Source: Streptosporangiaceae bacterium
GTDB lineage: Bacteria; Actinomycetota; Actinomycetes; Streptosporangiales; Streptosporangiaceae
NCBI GenBank assembly: GCA_030040815.1
Contig: JASHSZ010000176.1
Span: 1 to 6,687 of the forward strand
Direction of reading: 5' to 3'
DNA length: 6,687 nucleotides
Shown: positions 1-5,464 of the stretch, piece by piece
How the letters are laid out: the number at the start of each line of letters is the position of its first letter
How positions within the stretch are numbered: the stretch's first letter is position 1
Position numbers and translations under genes: made by a program
Notes under the pieces: generated by a model
Databases searched by the model: none
What the model was told of the DNA's origin: nothing
The model's input: the letters and a program-made list of their open reading frames with translations, nothing else

Positions 1-1018
1 CGCGCTCGAACCGCCGGACCAGCTCATCTATCCGGCGGGCGCCGGTCGGCCGCGCTTCGTGTCCGGTCAGCGTGGCCATCACGTCGATGTCGAGGCCGAT
101 ACTTCCGACTGCGATCACCGCGGCATCGGTGAATGACCTGACCCAGCCAGCGAGGCCGAGGTCCGATCCTTCCCACTCGGGTGTCCAGAACCGTCGCGTC
201 GACACGTGGAAGATGTCCGCGCCCGCCGACCGCAGCAATGGCACGAGCTGGCCGAGCTCGGCCGGTCGCTCGACGATCCTGGCGTCGTAATCCGACTCCT
301 TCCACTGCGACATGCGGACGGAGATGACGAAGTTGGGCCCGGTCGCCGCGCGCACCGCTGCGGCCACCTCGGCGACGAAGGTCGCGCGATCGGTGATCGA
401 CGCCCCTCCGTAACGGTCGGTGCGCAGGTTGGTCAGTGGCCACAGGAACTGATCGAGCAGGAAGCCGTGCGCACAGTGCAGTTCGACGCCGTCGGCGCCA
501 ATCTCGGCGGCGTCCAGTGCGCCCCGCACGAAGGCCCGCTTGATGCTCTGCAGGTCTGCTTCCGTCGCGGCACGGCCGAACGGCTCGCCGGGATGAGCTA
601 GCCCCGACGGGCTGAGCGCGACGAAGTCCGGGTTACGCTCGGCATCGCCGCCGTAATTGACCGCGCCCTGGTGCCAGAGCTGCAGGAACATAGCGCCGCC
701 TACCCCGTGCACGGCCGCTACGCACGCTCGCCATGCCTCGCGCGTACCGGGCGATATTCGAGCGAACGTCGGGTTCTTCGTTGCGCTGGGGTGATCGATC
801 GCGCACGACTCGGATATCACTAGCGACGCGCCGCCCAGCACACGCCGGCAGTAGTACTCGCGTAACCGGTGGTCTGGAGCCCCGTCTACGCACCAGTAGC
901 GCTGCATGCCTGGCATGACGAACCGATTGCGCAACCGCATACCGCGGATATGCAGTGGCTGCAGGAGGGGTGTCAGGTCATAGCCGGCCTCGGTCGTAGC
1001 GTCCCGGAGGTTTGCCAC
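1..1018 (-). CDS. Old Yellow Enzyme-family NADH:flavin oxidoreductase, C-terminus cut by window edge
   Basis: This is an FMN-dependent TIM-barrel ene-reductase of the OYE/12-oxophytodienoate reductase family, which reduces activated C=C bonds with NAD(P)H. The frame is open from a GTG at 1018 to base 1 (339 codons, no stop); family members are usually 350-400 residues, so only the last strand and helix should be missing. AGGGAG lies 6 nt before the GTG, and the family N-terminus (LLQPLHIRGMRLRNRFVM, about residues 18-35) begins soon after. Other family marks are QLWHQG (113-118), the substrate-binding pair H181/H184 in LHCAHGF, PLTNLRTDRYGG (194-205) and the phosphate-site segment AVGSIG near 290. 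Oddities: the flavin-tuning Cys/Thr position reads Gln39 (GMQRYW), and the proton-donor Tyr after the His pair reads Phe186. It follows pcaC by 90 bp on the same strand, so the two are probably one operon. The family call is firm; the substrate is unknown. Confidence 0.9.
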   Translation of the reverse strand, partial: MANLRDATTEAGYDLTPLLQPLHIRGMRLRNRFVMPGMQRYWCVDGAPDHRLREYYCRRVLGGASLVISESCAIDHPSATKNPTFARISPGTREAWRACVAAVHGVGGAMFLQLWHQGAVNYGGDAERNPDFVALSPSGLAHPGEPFGRAATEADLQSIKRAFVRGALDAAEIGADGVELHCAHGFLLDQFLWPLTNLRTDRYGGASITDRATFVAEVAAAVRAATGPNFVISVRMSQWKESDYDARIVERPAELGQLVPLLRSAGADIFHVSTRRFWTPEWEGSDLGLAGWVRSFTDAAVIAVGSIGLDIDVMATLTGHEARPTGARRIDELVRRFER

Positions 1019-1108
1019 GCGCCGCTCCCTGTGCCGGCCAGTCGCTCTCTTCGATCATCGCTGGCGGTAACGGTGACGCCTAGTGCCCTGGCCACAAGGG
1101 CGATCCGC

Positions 1109-1612
1109 TCAGGTAGTTGCCGGGGCTACACCGCCCGGCGACGACGCCGACGCCGCCGTGCTGCCTGACGACTCCGACTTGCCGACCGTGCCAGTCCACC
1201 TGGCGTCGTCGTGTGCCGCCGGTACCTCGCTCCGAAACTCGGACAGCACCTTTTCGGCGACCCGGAACGCCTCAAGCGCGGCCGGAGCACCGCAGTAGGC
1301 AGCGGTCTGCAGCAGGACTTCCTGGATCTCCTGTTCGGTGCAGCCGTTGCGCCGGGCACCGCGAACGTGCACGCCCAATTCGGCCATCCGATTGAGCGCG
1401 GTCAGCATGGCCAGGGTGACCAGGCTGCGGGTGCGCCGGTCCAGTCCCGGGCGAGTCCACACATCTCCCCAGCACGCCTCCGTGATGTACTCCTGGATCG
1501 GCCGGGTGAACTCGGTAGCCGCCGCCAGGGAGTTGGCTACGTGCTGGTCGCCAAGAACTTCCCGCCGTAAGGCTAGACCGCGCTGCAGGCGCCCGGACTG
1601 GCCATCGCCCAT
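1109..1612 (-). CDS. pcaC: 4-carboxymuconolactone decarboxylase-like protein (PcaC/CMD family)
   Basis: A 167-residue all-helical protein of the CMD family. PcaC decarboxylates gamma-carboxymuconolactone to beta-ketoadipate enol-lactone in protocatechuate catabolism. The PcaC-type signature is clear: REVLGDQHV (18-25), the segment WGDVWTRPGLDRRTRSL (48-64), LAMLTALNR (67-75), then HVRGARRNGCTEQEIQEVLLQTAAYCGAPAA (82-112, motif residues H82 and C107). There is no AhpD CxxC, so it is not a peroxidase-type member. The ATG at 1612 is chosen because AGGAG lies 7 nt upstream and because an upstream in-frame ATG (1714) would lie ahead of the promoter and operator. Residues from about 136 on form a Ser/Ala/Gly-rich tail of roughly 30 residues beyond the CMD fold. 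No other pca genes are visible, so it may serve a different ring-cleavage or lactone step alongside the OYE gene and the acyl-CoA ligase. Confidence 0.9.
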   Translation of the reverse strand: MGDGQSGRLQRGLALRREVLGDQHVANSLAAATEFTRPIQEYITEACWGDVWTRPGLDRRTRSLVTLAMLTALNRMAELGVHVRGARRNGCTEQEIQEVLLQTAAYCGAPAALEAFRVAEKVLSEFRSEVPAAHDDARWTGTVGKSESSGSTAASASSPGGVAPATT

Positions 1613-1619
1613 CGCCCCG

Positions 1620-1624
1620 CTCCT
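1620..1624 (-). promoter_or_regulatory. Ribosome binding site deciding the pcaC start
   Basis: AGGAG on the minus strand, 7 nt before the ATG at 1612. It fixes the short start over the in-frame ATG at 1714, which has no comparable site and would put the operator inside the gene. Confidence 0.75.
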
Positions 1625-1682
1625 TCCGCTGTCACCCAGAGACGCTGCAGCGCCGCGCCCACCCCTCAGCGGAGCAACAACC

Positions 1683-1697
1683 GTGTGATCATCATAC
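1683..1697 (-). promoter_or_regulatory. GntR-family operator, copy 1 (before pcaC)
   Basis: The minus strand reads GTATGATGATCACAC, an odd-length inverted repeat GTRTGAT-N-ATCAYAC with only one mismatched pair. The flanking bases ATT (left) and G (right) are also shared with copy 2 at 2533-2547. It overlaps the -10-like TATGAT of the pcaC promoter, the usual place for a repressor. A GntR/FCD gene is the immediate neighbour, so its product is the likely ligand; this assignment is inference. Confidence 0.7.
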
Positions 1698-1720
1698 AAT
1701 TGCGTTGATCGCACTGCCTA
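1691..1720 (-). promoter_or_regulatory. Probable promoter of the pcaC-OYE operon
   Basis: On the minus strand TAGGCA (1720-1715, 4 of 6 to the -35 consensus), an 18-bp spacer and TATGAT (1696-1691, 5 of 6 to the -10 consensus). Transcription would start near 1684, giving a leader of about 70 nt to the pcaC ATG. The -10 lies inside operator copy 1, so repressor binding would exclude RNA polymerase. Confidence 0.5.
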
Positions 1721-1783
1721 CCGGGTGCATCCATCAGGCGGGAGAGATAGCCGGCCTGTCGTCCTGGCCGCTCGGCCTGCGGG

Positions 1784-2497
1784 CTACCTGCCGTCCTGCT
1801 CGGCCAGTGCCTGCAGGCCGACGCGCCCCGCCTGTTCCACGTGCCAGCTGCACGCCCGAGCGGCGCCGTCCGCGTCGTTCGCGAGTACCGCGTCGACAAT
1901 GTCACGGAGCTCGGCCAGGCTCTCGACCGGCCTGCCGGGTACCGACAGGGACAGCCACCTCAGCAGGCTAACCCGCGCGTGCAATCCGGCCACGACGCTT
2001 CGCAGCGCGTCGTTGCCGCCGCCCTCGAACAGCACGTCGTAGAAGCTGTCCTTGGCAGCGAGTATCGGCGCGCCCTTGGCCGCGAGCCGCTCGATTCGCT
2101 GTAGAGCCTTGACCAGAGCCGTGCGCTGTGCCTGGCTAGCGTGCTGCACGAAGAGCCGGCCTGCCAGCGCCTCGAGTGCCGAGCGGACCTCGTAGAGCTG
2201 CCTGGCCTCCTCGGCGCTCACACTCGTGACGACCGTGCCCTTGTTTGGGACCGCGGTGACCAGGCCCTCGGCCGCCAGCTCGCGCAGCGCCTCGCGGACG
2301 CTGGTGCGCGATACCCCAGTCAGCTCTACCAGCTCGCGCTCGATCAGCCGCTGGCCGGGAGCGAACTGCCGCTCGATAATCGCCTGGCGCAGATTGTCCA
2401 GGACTTGTGCGCGCACTGGCGCCGGCGTGCGCTCAACGCGCAATGCGCTCGCGACGTCAACCAGCGCTTCCTCCCAAACCCAGCCGGGCAGCTTCAC
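1784..2497 (-). CDS. GntR-family transcriptional regulator, FCD (FadR-type) subfamily
   Basis: A 237-residue one-component regulator, the usual length for GntR/FCD proteins. Residues 28-92 form the winged helix-turn-helix (VRAQVLDNLRQAII, then APGQRLIERELVELTGVSRTSVREALRELAAEGLV, then the wing VPNKGTVVT). Residues about 97-230 form the all-helical FCD ligand domain (EEARQLYEVRSALEALAGRL at the start, SWHVEQAG near 217-224). The canonical DxxFH metal motif reads K149-D-S-F-Y153, and the usual His in the next helix is missing from SLAELRDIV, so only H219 of the metal set is obvious; the ligand pocket may not use a metal. The start is the GTG at 2497, since an in-frame TGA lies 30 nt upstream with no other start between them; there is no clear Shine-Dalgarno. 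It lies in the same direction as, and before, pcaC and OYE. It probably represses itself and that operon through the two 15-bp repeats. Confidence 0.92.
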   Translation of the reverse strand: MKLPGWVWEEALVDVASALRVERTPAPVRAQVLDNLRQAIIERQFAPGQRLIERELVELTGVSRTSVREALRELAAEGLVTAVPNKGTVVTSVSAEEARQLYEVRSALEALAGRLFVQHASQAQRTALVKALQRIERLAAKGAPILAAKDSFYDVLFEGGGNDALRSVVAGLHARVSLLRWLSLSVPGRPVESLAELRDIVDAVLANDADGAARACSWHVEQAGRVGLQALAEQDGR

Positions 2498-2529
2498 GGG
2501 TATGCTACACGGCTGACCGCCTGGTCAAG

Positions 2530-2535
2530 ATTGTA
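2530..2535 (-). promoter_or_regulatory. -10 element of the GntR gene promoter
   Basis: TACAAT on the minus strand (5 of 6 to consensus) overlaps operator copy 2 and would start transcription near 2523, about 26 nt before the GTG at 2497. No good -35 is seen. An alternative pair, TTGACC (2528-2523) with TAGCAT (2507-2502), has a short 15-bp spacer and would start close to the GTG itself. Confidence 0.4.
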
Positions 2536-2547
2536 TGGTCATCACAC
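2533..2547 (+). promoter_or_regulatory. GntR-family operator, copy 2 (before the regulator gene)
   Basis: GTATGGTCATCACAC on the plus strand, preceded by ATT and followed by G exactly as in copy 1. It matches copy 1 at 13 of 15 positions and fits the palindrome GTRTGRT-N-AYCAYAC. It lies 36 bp before the regulator's start codon and overlaps its -10, which is expected for negative autoregulation. No other copy as close is seen in the window. Confidence 0.7.
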
Positions 2548-2592
2548 GAATGATGGAATCTAAGCCGCCCGGCGCCGGGAGGTAACGACGCC

Positions 2593-2642
2593 GCTGACGG
2601 GCCCGCCGACATCGAAGCCGCCCTGATTAGGCGCCCGTCAGC
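2593..2642 (-). terminator. Stem-loop at the end of the acyl-CoA ligase gene
   Basis: A perfect 10-bp inverted repeat, GCTGACGGGC (2593-2602) with GCCCGTCAGC (2633-2642), separated by a 30-base loop that can partly fold. It covers the ligase stop codon (2638-2640). No T-run follows on the minus strand, so it is either a U-less actinobacterial-type terminator or an mRNA 3'-end stabiliser. It separates the ligase transcript from the regulator gene downstream. Confidence 0.5.
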
Positions 2643-4278
2643 TGGCGGGTGCGGTCGCTGACCCCGCCGACGTGCCTTGCTGAAGCCCACCGACAACCTC
2701 GGCCGCCCAGCGGAGGTCTGCTTTGCCGGACGGGCTGCGCCGGACCGTGTCCACGAACACGACCGTGCGCGGTTTCTTGTAGTCGGCCAGCCGGCTGGCA
2801 ACGTAACCGACCAGCGCGTCTGCCGTCAGCCTGCCGTCGTTGCTGACCGGCGCCACCACGGCGCCCACCCGATGCCCGAAACGCTGGTCGGGCAGCCCCA
2901 CGACGAGCGCGTCACGCACGCCGGGGTGCTCGATGAGCACCTGCTCGACCTCCTCGGCAAACACCTTCTCGCCGCCGGTGTTGATGACCCTGCTCTCGCG
3001 ACCACGGAAGGTTATCGAGCCGTCGGTCTCGATCGAAGCGAGGTCGCCTGGCGCGACCCAGCGTCGGCCGCCGAGAGTGCGGAACGTCTGGGCGGTCTTG
3101 GCTGCGTCGCCGAGGTAGCCGATCTCGTCGTCCGCGGGAGCGGCGAGCACGCCCACCTGGCCGGAGCCGGGCACCACGTCGCGGCCAGACTCGTCGATCA
3201 CCCTGGCGCCTGGCAGCAGCACGAAGCGCGAGGTCACCACGTCGTCGCCGCGACGGGTCTCGCAGATTGCGAACGGGCCGCCCTCCGACGCCGCGACCAC
3301 GTCCCGGCACACGAAGTCACCGTGCGCCAGCAGGCGACGTTTGACGTCGGCGCTCCACGTCACGCCGACGCTGAGCATCCGGCGAAGGCTGGACAGGTCG
3401 TACGGTCGGCCGTCTTGCGCCGCCCGGTCCAGTGCGTCAGCCAGTGGCAGGGCGAACACGTCGCCCACGATTGAGACCGTGTCGACGCGCTGCGCCGCGA
3501 CGGTGCGGGCGAGTTCGTCTGCGTCGTACGACCGGCTGGTCAGGTAGACCACGCGACCGCCGGCCAGCAGTGCGCCAAGGCTGGTGTACATGCCGGTCGC
3601 GTGCATGAGCGGCGGCGCCGGGAGGCAGACGATCGTATCCTCGCGTTCGGTCAGCTGCGTCACCGAGCGCAGTTCTGCCAGCGAGTTCGGCACCGGCTCG
3701 CCGATGAGCCCGAAGCCGTTACCGCCGGCGACCGCGAACAGCCACTCATGCGTGACCAGCACGCCCTTAGGCTGGCCGGTGGTGCCTCCGGTGTACATGA
3801 GCCAGTGGTCCACGCCGCGCTCCGCCCGCGGCAGCGGAGCGGCCGCGCGGATAACCGCTTCGTACTCTGCTCCCAGGCTCTGGCCGCCTACTTCGATGAG
3901 CGCGCGCAGCGGCTCGGATCCCTGTTGTACCTGGGCAACGCGCGGAACCAGCGACTCGTCGACGATGGCGGCTACGACGTGAGCGTCGGCAAACAGGTAG
4001 CGCATCTCCGCTGCCTGGTACCGGTAGTTGACATTGACCGGGATAGCTCGCAACTTCAGGATCGCGAAGACGCTCTCGATGTACTCAATTCCGTTGTAGA
4101 GCGCGATGGCCACGCGGTCCTCGGTTCCGATGCCCTGGCTCGCGAGGTATGCAGCCAGTCGCGACGCCCGGTCGTCGAGCTGCCGCCAGGTCTTGCTGCG
4201 GTCCCCGTGCGTCATCGCCGCGCGATCAGCGCGCACGTCCGCCACGGTTTCGAGCACCGTCGCAAAGCTCTCTCGCAC
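2638..4278 (-). CDS. Acyl-CoA synthetase (AMP-forming), FadD19-like
   Basis: A 546-residue ANL-superfamily ligase, full length, that activates a carboxylic acid to its CoA thioester through an acyl-adenylate. All core motifs are present: P-loop YTGGTTGQPKG (162-172), PLMH (223-226), ASEGG (330-334), GDLA (411-414), the hinge segment GRESRVINTGGEKVFAEEVE (426-445) and catalytic Lys519 in RSPSGKADLRW. The NTGGEKVF wording and overall pattern resemble actinobacterial FadD19-type ligases that act on steroid side-chain or bulky acids; the actual substrate is not shown. The GTG at 4278 is chosen because GGAAAGGG lies 9 nt upstream and the family N-terminus starts there; the frame stays open to an ATG at 4671, but that stretch overlaps the phosphoribosyltransferase gene. 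The gene probably feeds the pathway served by pcaC and OYE, though it has its own 3' stem-loop and is a separate transcript. Confidence 0.93.
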   Translation of the reverse strand: MRESFATVLETVADVRADRAAMTHGDRSKTWRQLDDRASRLAAYLASQGIGTEDRVAIALYNGIEYIESVFAILKLRAIPVNVNYRYQAAEMRYLFADAHVVAAIVDESLVPRVAQVQQGSEPLRALIEVGGQSLGAEYEAVIRAAAPLPRAERGVDHWLMYTGGTTGQPKGVLVTHEWLFAVAGGNGFGLIGEPVPNSLAELRSVTQLTEREDTIVCLPAPPLMHATGMYTSLGALLAGGRVVYLTSRSYDADELARTVAAQRVDTVSIVGDVFALPLADALDRAAQDGRPYDLSSLRRMLSVGVTWSADVKRRLLAHGDFVCRDVVAASEGGPFAICETRRGDDVVTSRFVLLPGARVIDESGRDVVPGSGQVGVLAAPADDEIGYLGDAAKTAQTFRTLGGRRWVAPGDLASIETDGSITFRGRESRVINTGGEKVFAEEVEQVLIEHPGVRDALVVGLPDQRFGHRVGAVVAPVSNDGRLTADALVGYVASRLADYKKPRTVVFVDTVRRSPSGKADLRWAAEVVGGLQQGTSAGSATAPAS

Positions 4279-4411
4279 GGCCTGCCACCCTTTCCGCCTG
4301 CCAAGCCAACCAAGCGGCCGACCGACAGCCGTCACGGCTAGCTCAGTCAACTGGGGCGCCACACCGGGCGTCAACACGCGGCCCGCGCGCCCCGACCTGC
4401 GCGCCGCCAGC

Positions 4412-4445
4412 CCATGGTCGCGACGCCATGGCCTCATCACCATGG
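4412..4445. repeat. Three CCATGG palindromes at exact 14-bp spacing
   Basis: CCATGG occurs at 4412-4417, 4426-4431 and 4440-4445, with 8-bp unlike spacers (TCGCGACG and CCTCATCA). The array sits in the 211-bp gap between the phosphoribosyltransferase stop and the ligase start, about 135-165 bp before the ligase GTG. Regular spacing of palindromes suggests cooperative binding of a dimeric protein to the ligase upstream region, but no known regulator is recognised. Confidence 0.45.
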
Positions 4446-4466
4446 GACGGAACGATGATCTTGATC

Positions 4467-4488
4467 GGAGCGGATTTAACTTCGCTCC
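4467..4488 (-). terminator. Stem-loop just after the phosphoribosyltransferase stop
   Basis: GGAGCG (4467-4472) and CGCTCC (4483-4488) form a perfect 6-bp stem around a 10-base AT-rich loop, starting 1 base past the stop codon at 4490-4492. There is no T-tract on the minus strand, so this is a weak or U-less terminator candidate. Confidence 0.4.
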
Positions 4489-4489
4489 C

Positions 4490-5155
4490 TCAGCTCGCTC
4501 CCGGTCGGTGTCCGACCTGCCGGCTCGCGGCTGCTGCCAGGCAGGCGACCACGTCATCATCGCTCGTCTGGGAGAAATCATCATAGAACTGACTAATAGC
4601 CATGAAGCCCGCGGGCGTGGACACGCTGATGAACTCGTCTGCCTCGGCGCCGATCCGCGCCTCCCAACCATCCGGCGCGACCGGCACCGCCAGCACGACC
4701 CTGCCCGCGCCGAGCTCCCTAGCGATGCGGCAGGCGGCCAGGGCCGTCGAGCCGGTGGCGATGCCGTCGTCGACGATCACGGCTGTCCGGCCGGTCAGCG
4801 GCAGCCGGGCCCGCTCGCCGCGATAGCGCTTGGCCCGGCGGTCGATTTCGGCCCGTTCGCGCCGCTCGACCGCGGCCAGGTCCGCCTCGCTCACGCCGGC
4901 ATCCCATATCACCGCTGGATTGAGGACTCGCACGCCGTCCTCGCCGACCGCGCCCAGCCCCAGTTCGGGCTGGAATGGCACGCCGAGCTTGCGCACCACG
5001 ATGACGTCGAGCGGCGCGCCGAGCGCCCTAGCGACCTCGGCCGCTACGGGGACTCCGCCGCGCGGCAGGCCCAGCACCACGACCGGCTTGCCGCGAAAGT
5101 CCTGTAGCCGCGCGGCTAGCTGTCGTCCGGCGTCGGCGCGATCTGTGAAGACCAT
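4490..5155 (-). CDS. Stand-alone type I phosphoribosyltransferase-domain protein
   Basis: A 221-residue PRTase-fold protein. Visible marks are FTDRADAGRQLAARL at the N-terminus (3-17, typical of this family), LPRGGVPVA (30-38), VVRKLGVPFQPELGLGAVGE (53-72) and the PRPP-binding loop VIVDDGIATGSTA (126-138) with its two acidic residues. The base or acceptor is not known for this family; it differs from adenine, hypoxanthine and orotate enzymes. Relatives in mycobacteria (Rv0571c, and the N-terminal part of Rv2030c) belong to the DosR dormancy regulon, so a stress role is plausible. The ATG at 5155 has GAGGG 6 nt upstream. The last 30 residues (from about 192) are Asp-, Ala- and Arg-rich and probably variable. 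It is divergent from the cation transporter, and a DosR-box-like sequence lies about 100 bp upstream. Confidence 0.9.
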   Translation of the reverse strand: MVFTDRADAGRQLAARLQDFRGKPVVVLGLPRGGVPVAAEVARALGAPLDVIVVRKLGVPFQPELGLGAVGEDGVRVLNPAVIWDAGVSEADLAAVERRERAEIDRRAKRYRGERARLPLTGRTAVIVDDGIATGSTALAACRIARELGAGRVVLAVPVAPDGWEARIGAEADEFISVSTPAGFMAISQFYDDFSQTSDDDVVACLAAAASRQVGHRPGAS

Positions 5156-5251
5156 GGTGATCCCTCAAGGCCCACTCAACCAGATGGCGCGGAGAGCGGA
5201 GGCGCGCGGGTAGCCCGGCCCGGAGCGGTCGCGAGCGATCGGCTGAACCGA

Positions 5252-5265
5252 GGGACTGGAGGCCC
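5252..5265. promoter_or_regulatory. DosR (DevR)-box-like sequence
   Basis: GGGACTGGAGGCCC has the GGGACT half and the GGCCC half of the dormancy-regulator box (commonly written GGGACTTNNGKCCC) with correct spacing. It lies about 97-110 bp before the phosphoribosyltransferase ATG, a gene type regulated by DosR in mycobacteria. Chance matches are easy in GC-rich DNA, and no dosR gene is in view. Confidence 0.4.
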
Positions 5266-5364
5266 GGCCGGACGGTCGCACCGGCCGCCGCGCGGGGAAC
5301 GCTAGGGGAGTCTGCGGTGGGCGTGGGCGCGCAAACGGGCACGCTCCTGGCGCACTGGCTCTCG

Positions 5365-5378
5365 GGGGCATGGGGCCC
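5365..5378. promoter_or_regulatory. Second, weaker DosR-box-like sequence
   Basis: GGGGCATGGGGCCC keeps GGG, the C at position 5 and the GGCCC half of the box, but departs at the A/T core. It is 113 bp to the right of the better box and 84 bp before the cation transporter ATG. It overlaps a plain GC palindrome and may mean nothing. Confidence 0.2.
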
Positions 5379-5423
5379 GCCCCACGGGCACCGGAGGGAC
5401 GCGAGTGCGCCGGCCGACCACCG

Positions 5424-5452
5424 TTGAGCGGGCCGGGACGTACTGATATACT
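5424..5452 (+). promoter_or_regulatory. Promoter of the cation diffusion facilitator, giving a near-leaderless mRNA
   Basis: TTGAGC (5424-5429, 4 of 6) and TATACT (5447-5452, 5 of 6) are exactly 17 bp apart, the best sigma-70-type promoter in the window. Transcription should begin about 5459-5462, so the ATG at 5462 would be at or within a few bases of the mRNA start. This fits the lack of any Shine-Dalgarno site. Confidence 0.65.
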
Positions 5453-5464
5453 CATATTCATATG
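5453..5464. promoter_or_regulatory. AT-rich palindrome over the start site, candidate metal-sensor operator
   Basis: CATATTCATATG pairs CATAT with ATATG around a TC centre, and also contains the direct repeat TCATAT-TCATAT (5452-5463). It overlaps the predicted transcription start and the ATG. AT-rich palindromes placed over the promoter are typical of ArsR/SmtB-type metal sensors that control exporters. No such regulator gene is in the window. Confidence 0.4.

Larger units (their letters stand above)
5156..5461. other. 306-bp divergent intergenic region
   Basis: The gap between the phosphoribosyltransferase gene (left, minus) and the cation transporter (right, plus). It holds the ribosome site for the former (GAGGG, 5162-5166), two DosR-box-like sequences, a small GC palindrome (TGGGGCCCGCCCCA, 5371-5384), and the AT-rich promoter and operator of the latter at its right end. 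The rest is very GC-rich, with no convincing gene in any frame. No clear -10 is seen for the minus-strand gene, which would suit an activator-dependent promoter. Confidence 0.7.

Noticed and set aside
1..1018. Possibility that the OYE gene is a frameshifted pseudogene
   Set aside because: Reading the minus strand codon by codon from the GTG at 1018 gives one open frame with all family motifs in order to the window edge.
1049..1063. Possible third GntR operator before OYE (CGATCATCG core)
   Set aside because: Only 8 of 15 positions match the other two copies; the outer bases that define the repeat are absent.
1613..1714. Upstream ATG start for pcaC
   Set aside because: It would place the promoter and operator inside or after the start; the ATG at 1612 has a proper ribosome site.
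1766..1777. GGCC-GCTC-GGCC hairpin after the regulator gene as a terminator
   Set aside because: Only a 4-bp stem with no T-run; such hairpins are common by chance at this GC content.
2638..4671. Longer 677-residue version of the acyl-CoA ligase starting at 4671
   Set aside because: The extra 131 residues have no ligase homology and overlap the phosphoribosyltransferase gene; a good ribosome site and the family N-terminus point to 4278.
4106..5107. Long plus-strand open frame (333 codons) and others opposite the ligase and phosphoribosyltransferase
   Set aside because: They lie antisense to genes with clear family motifs, have Arg/Ala/Pro-rich composition typical of shadow frames in GC-rich DNA, and show no domain.
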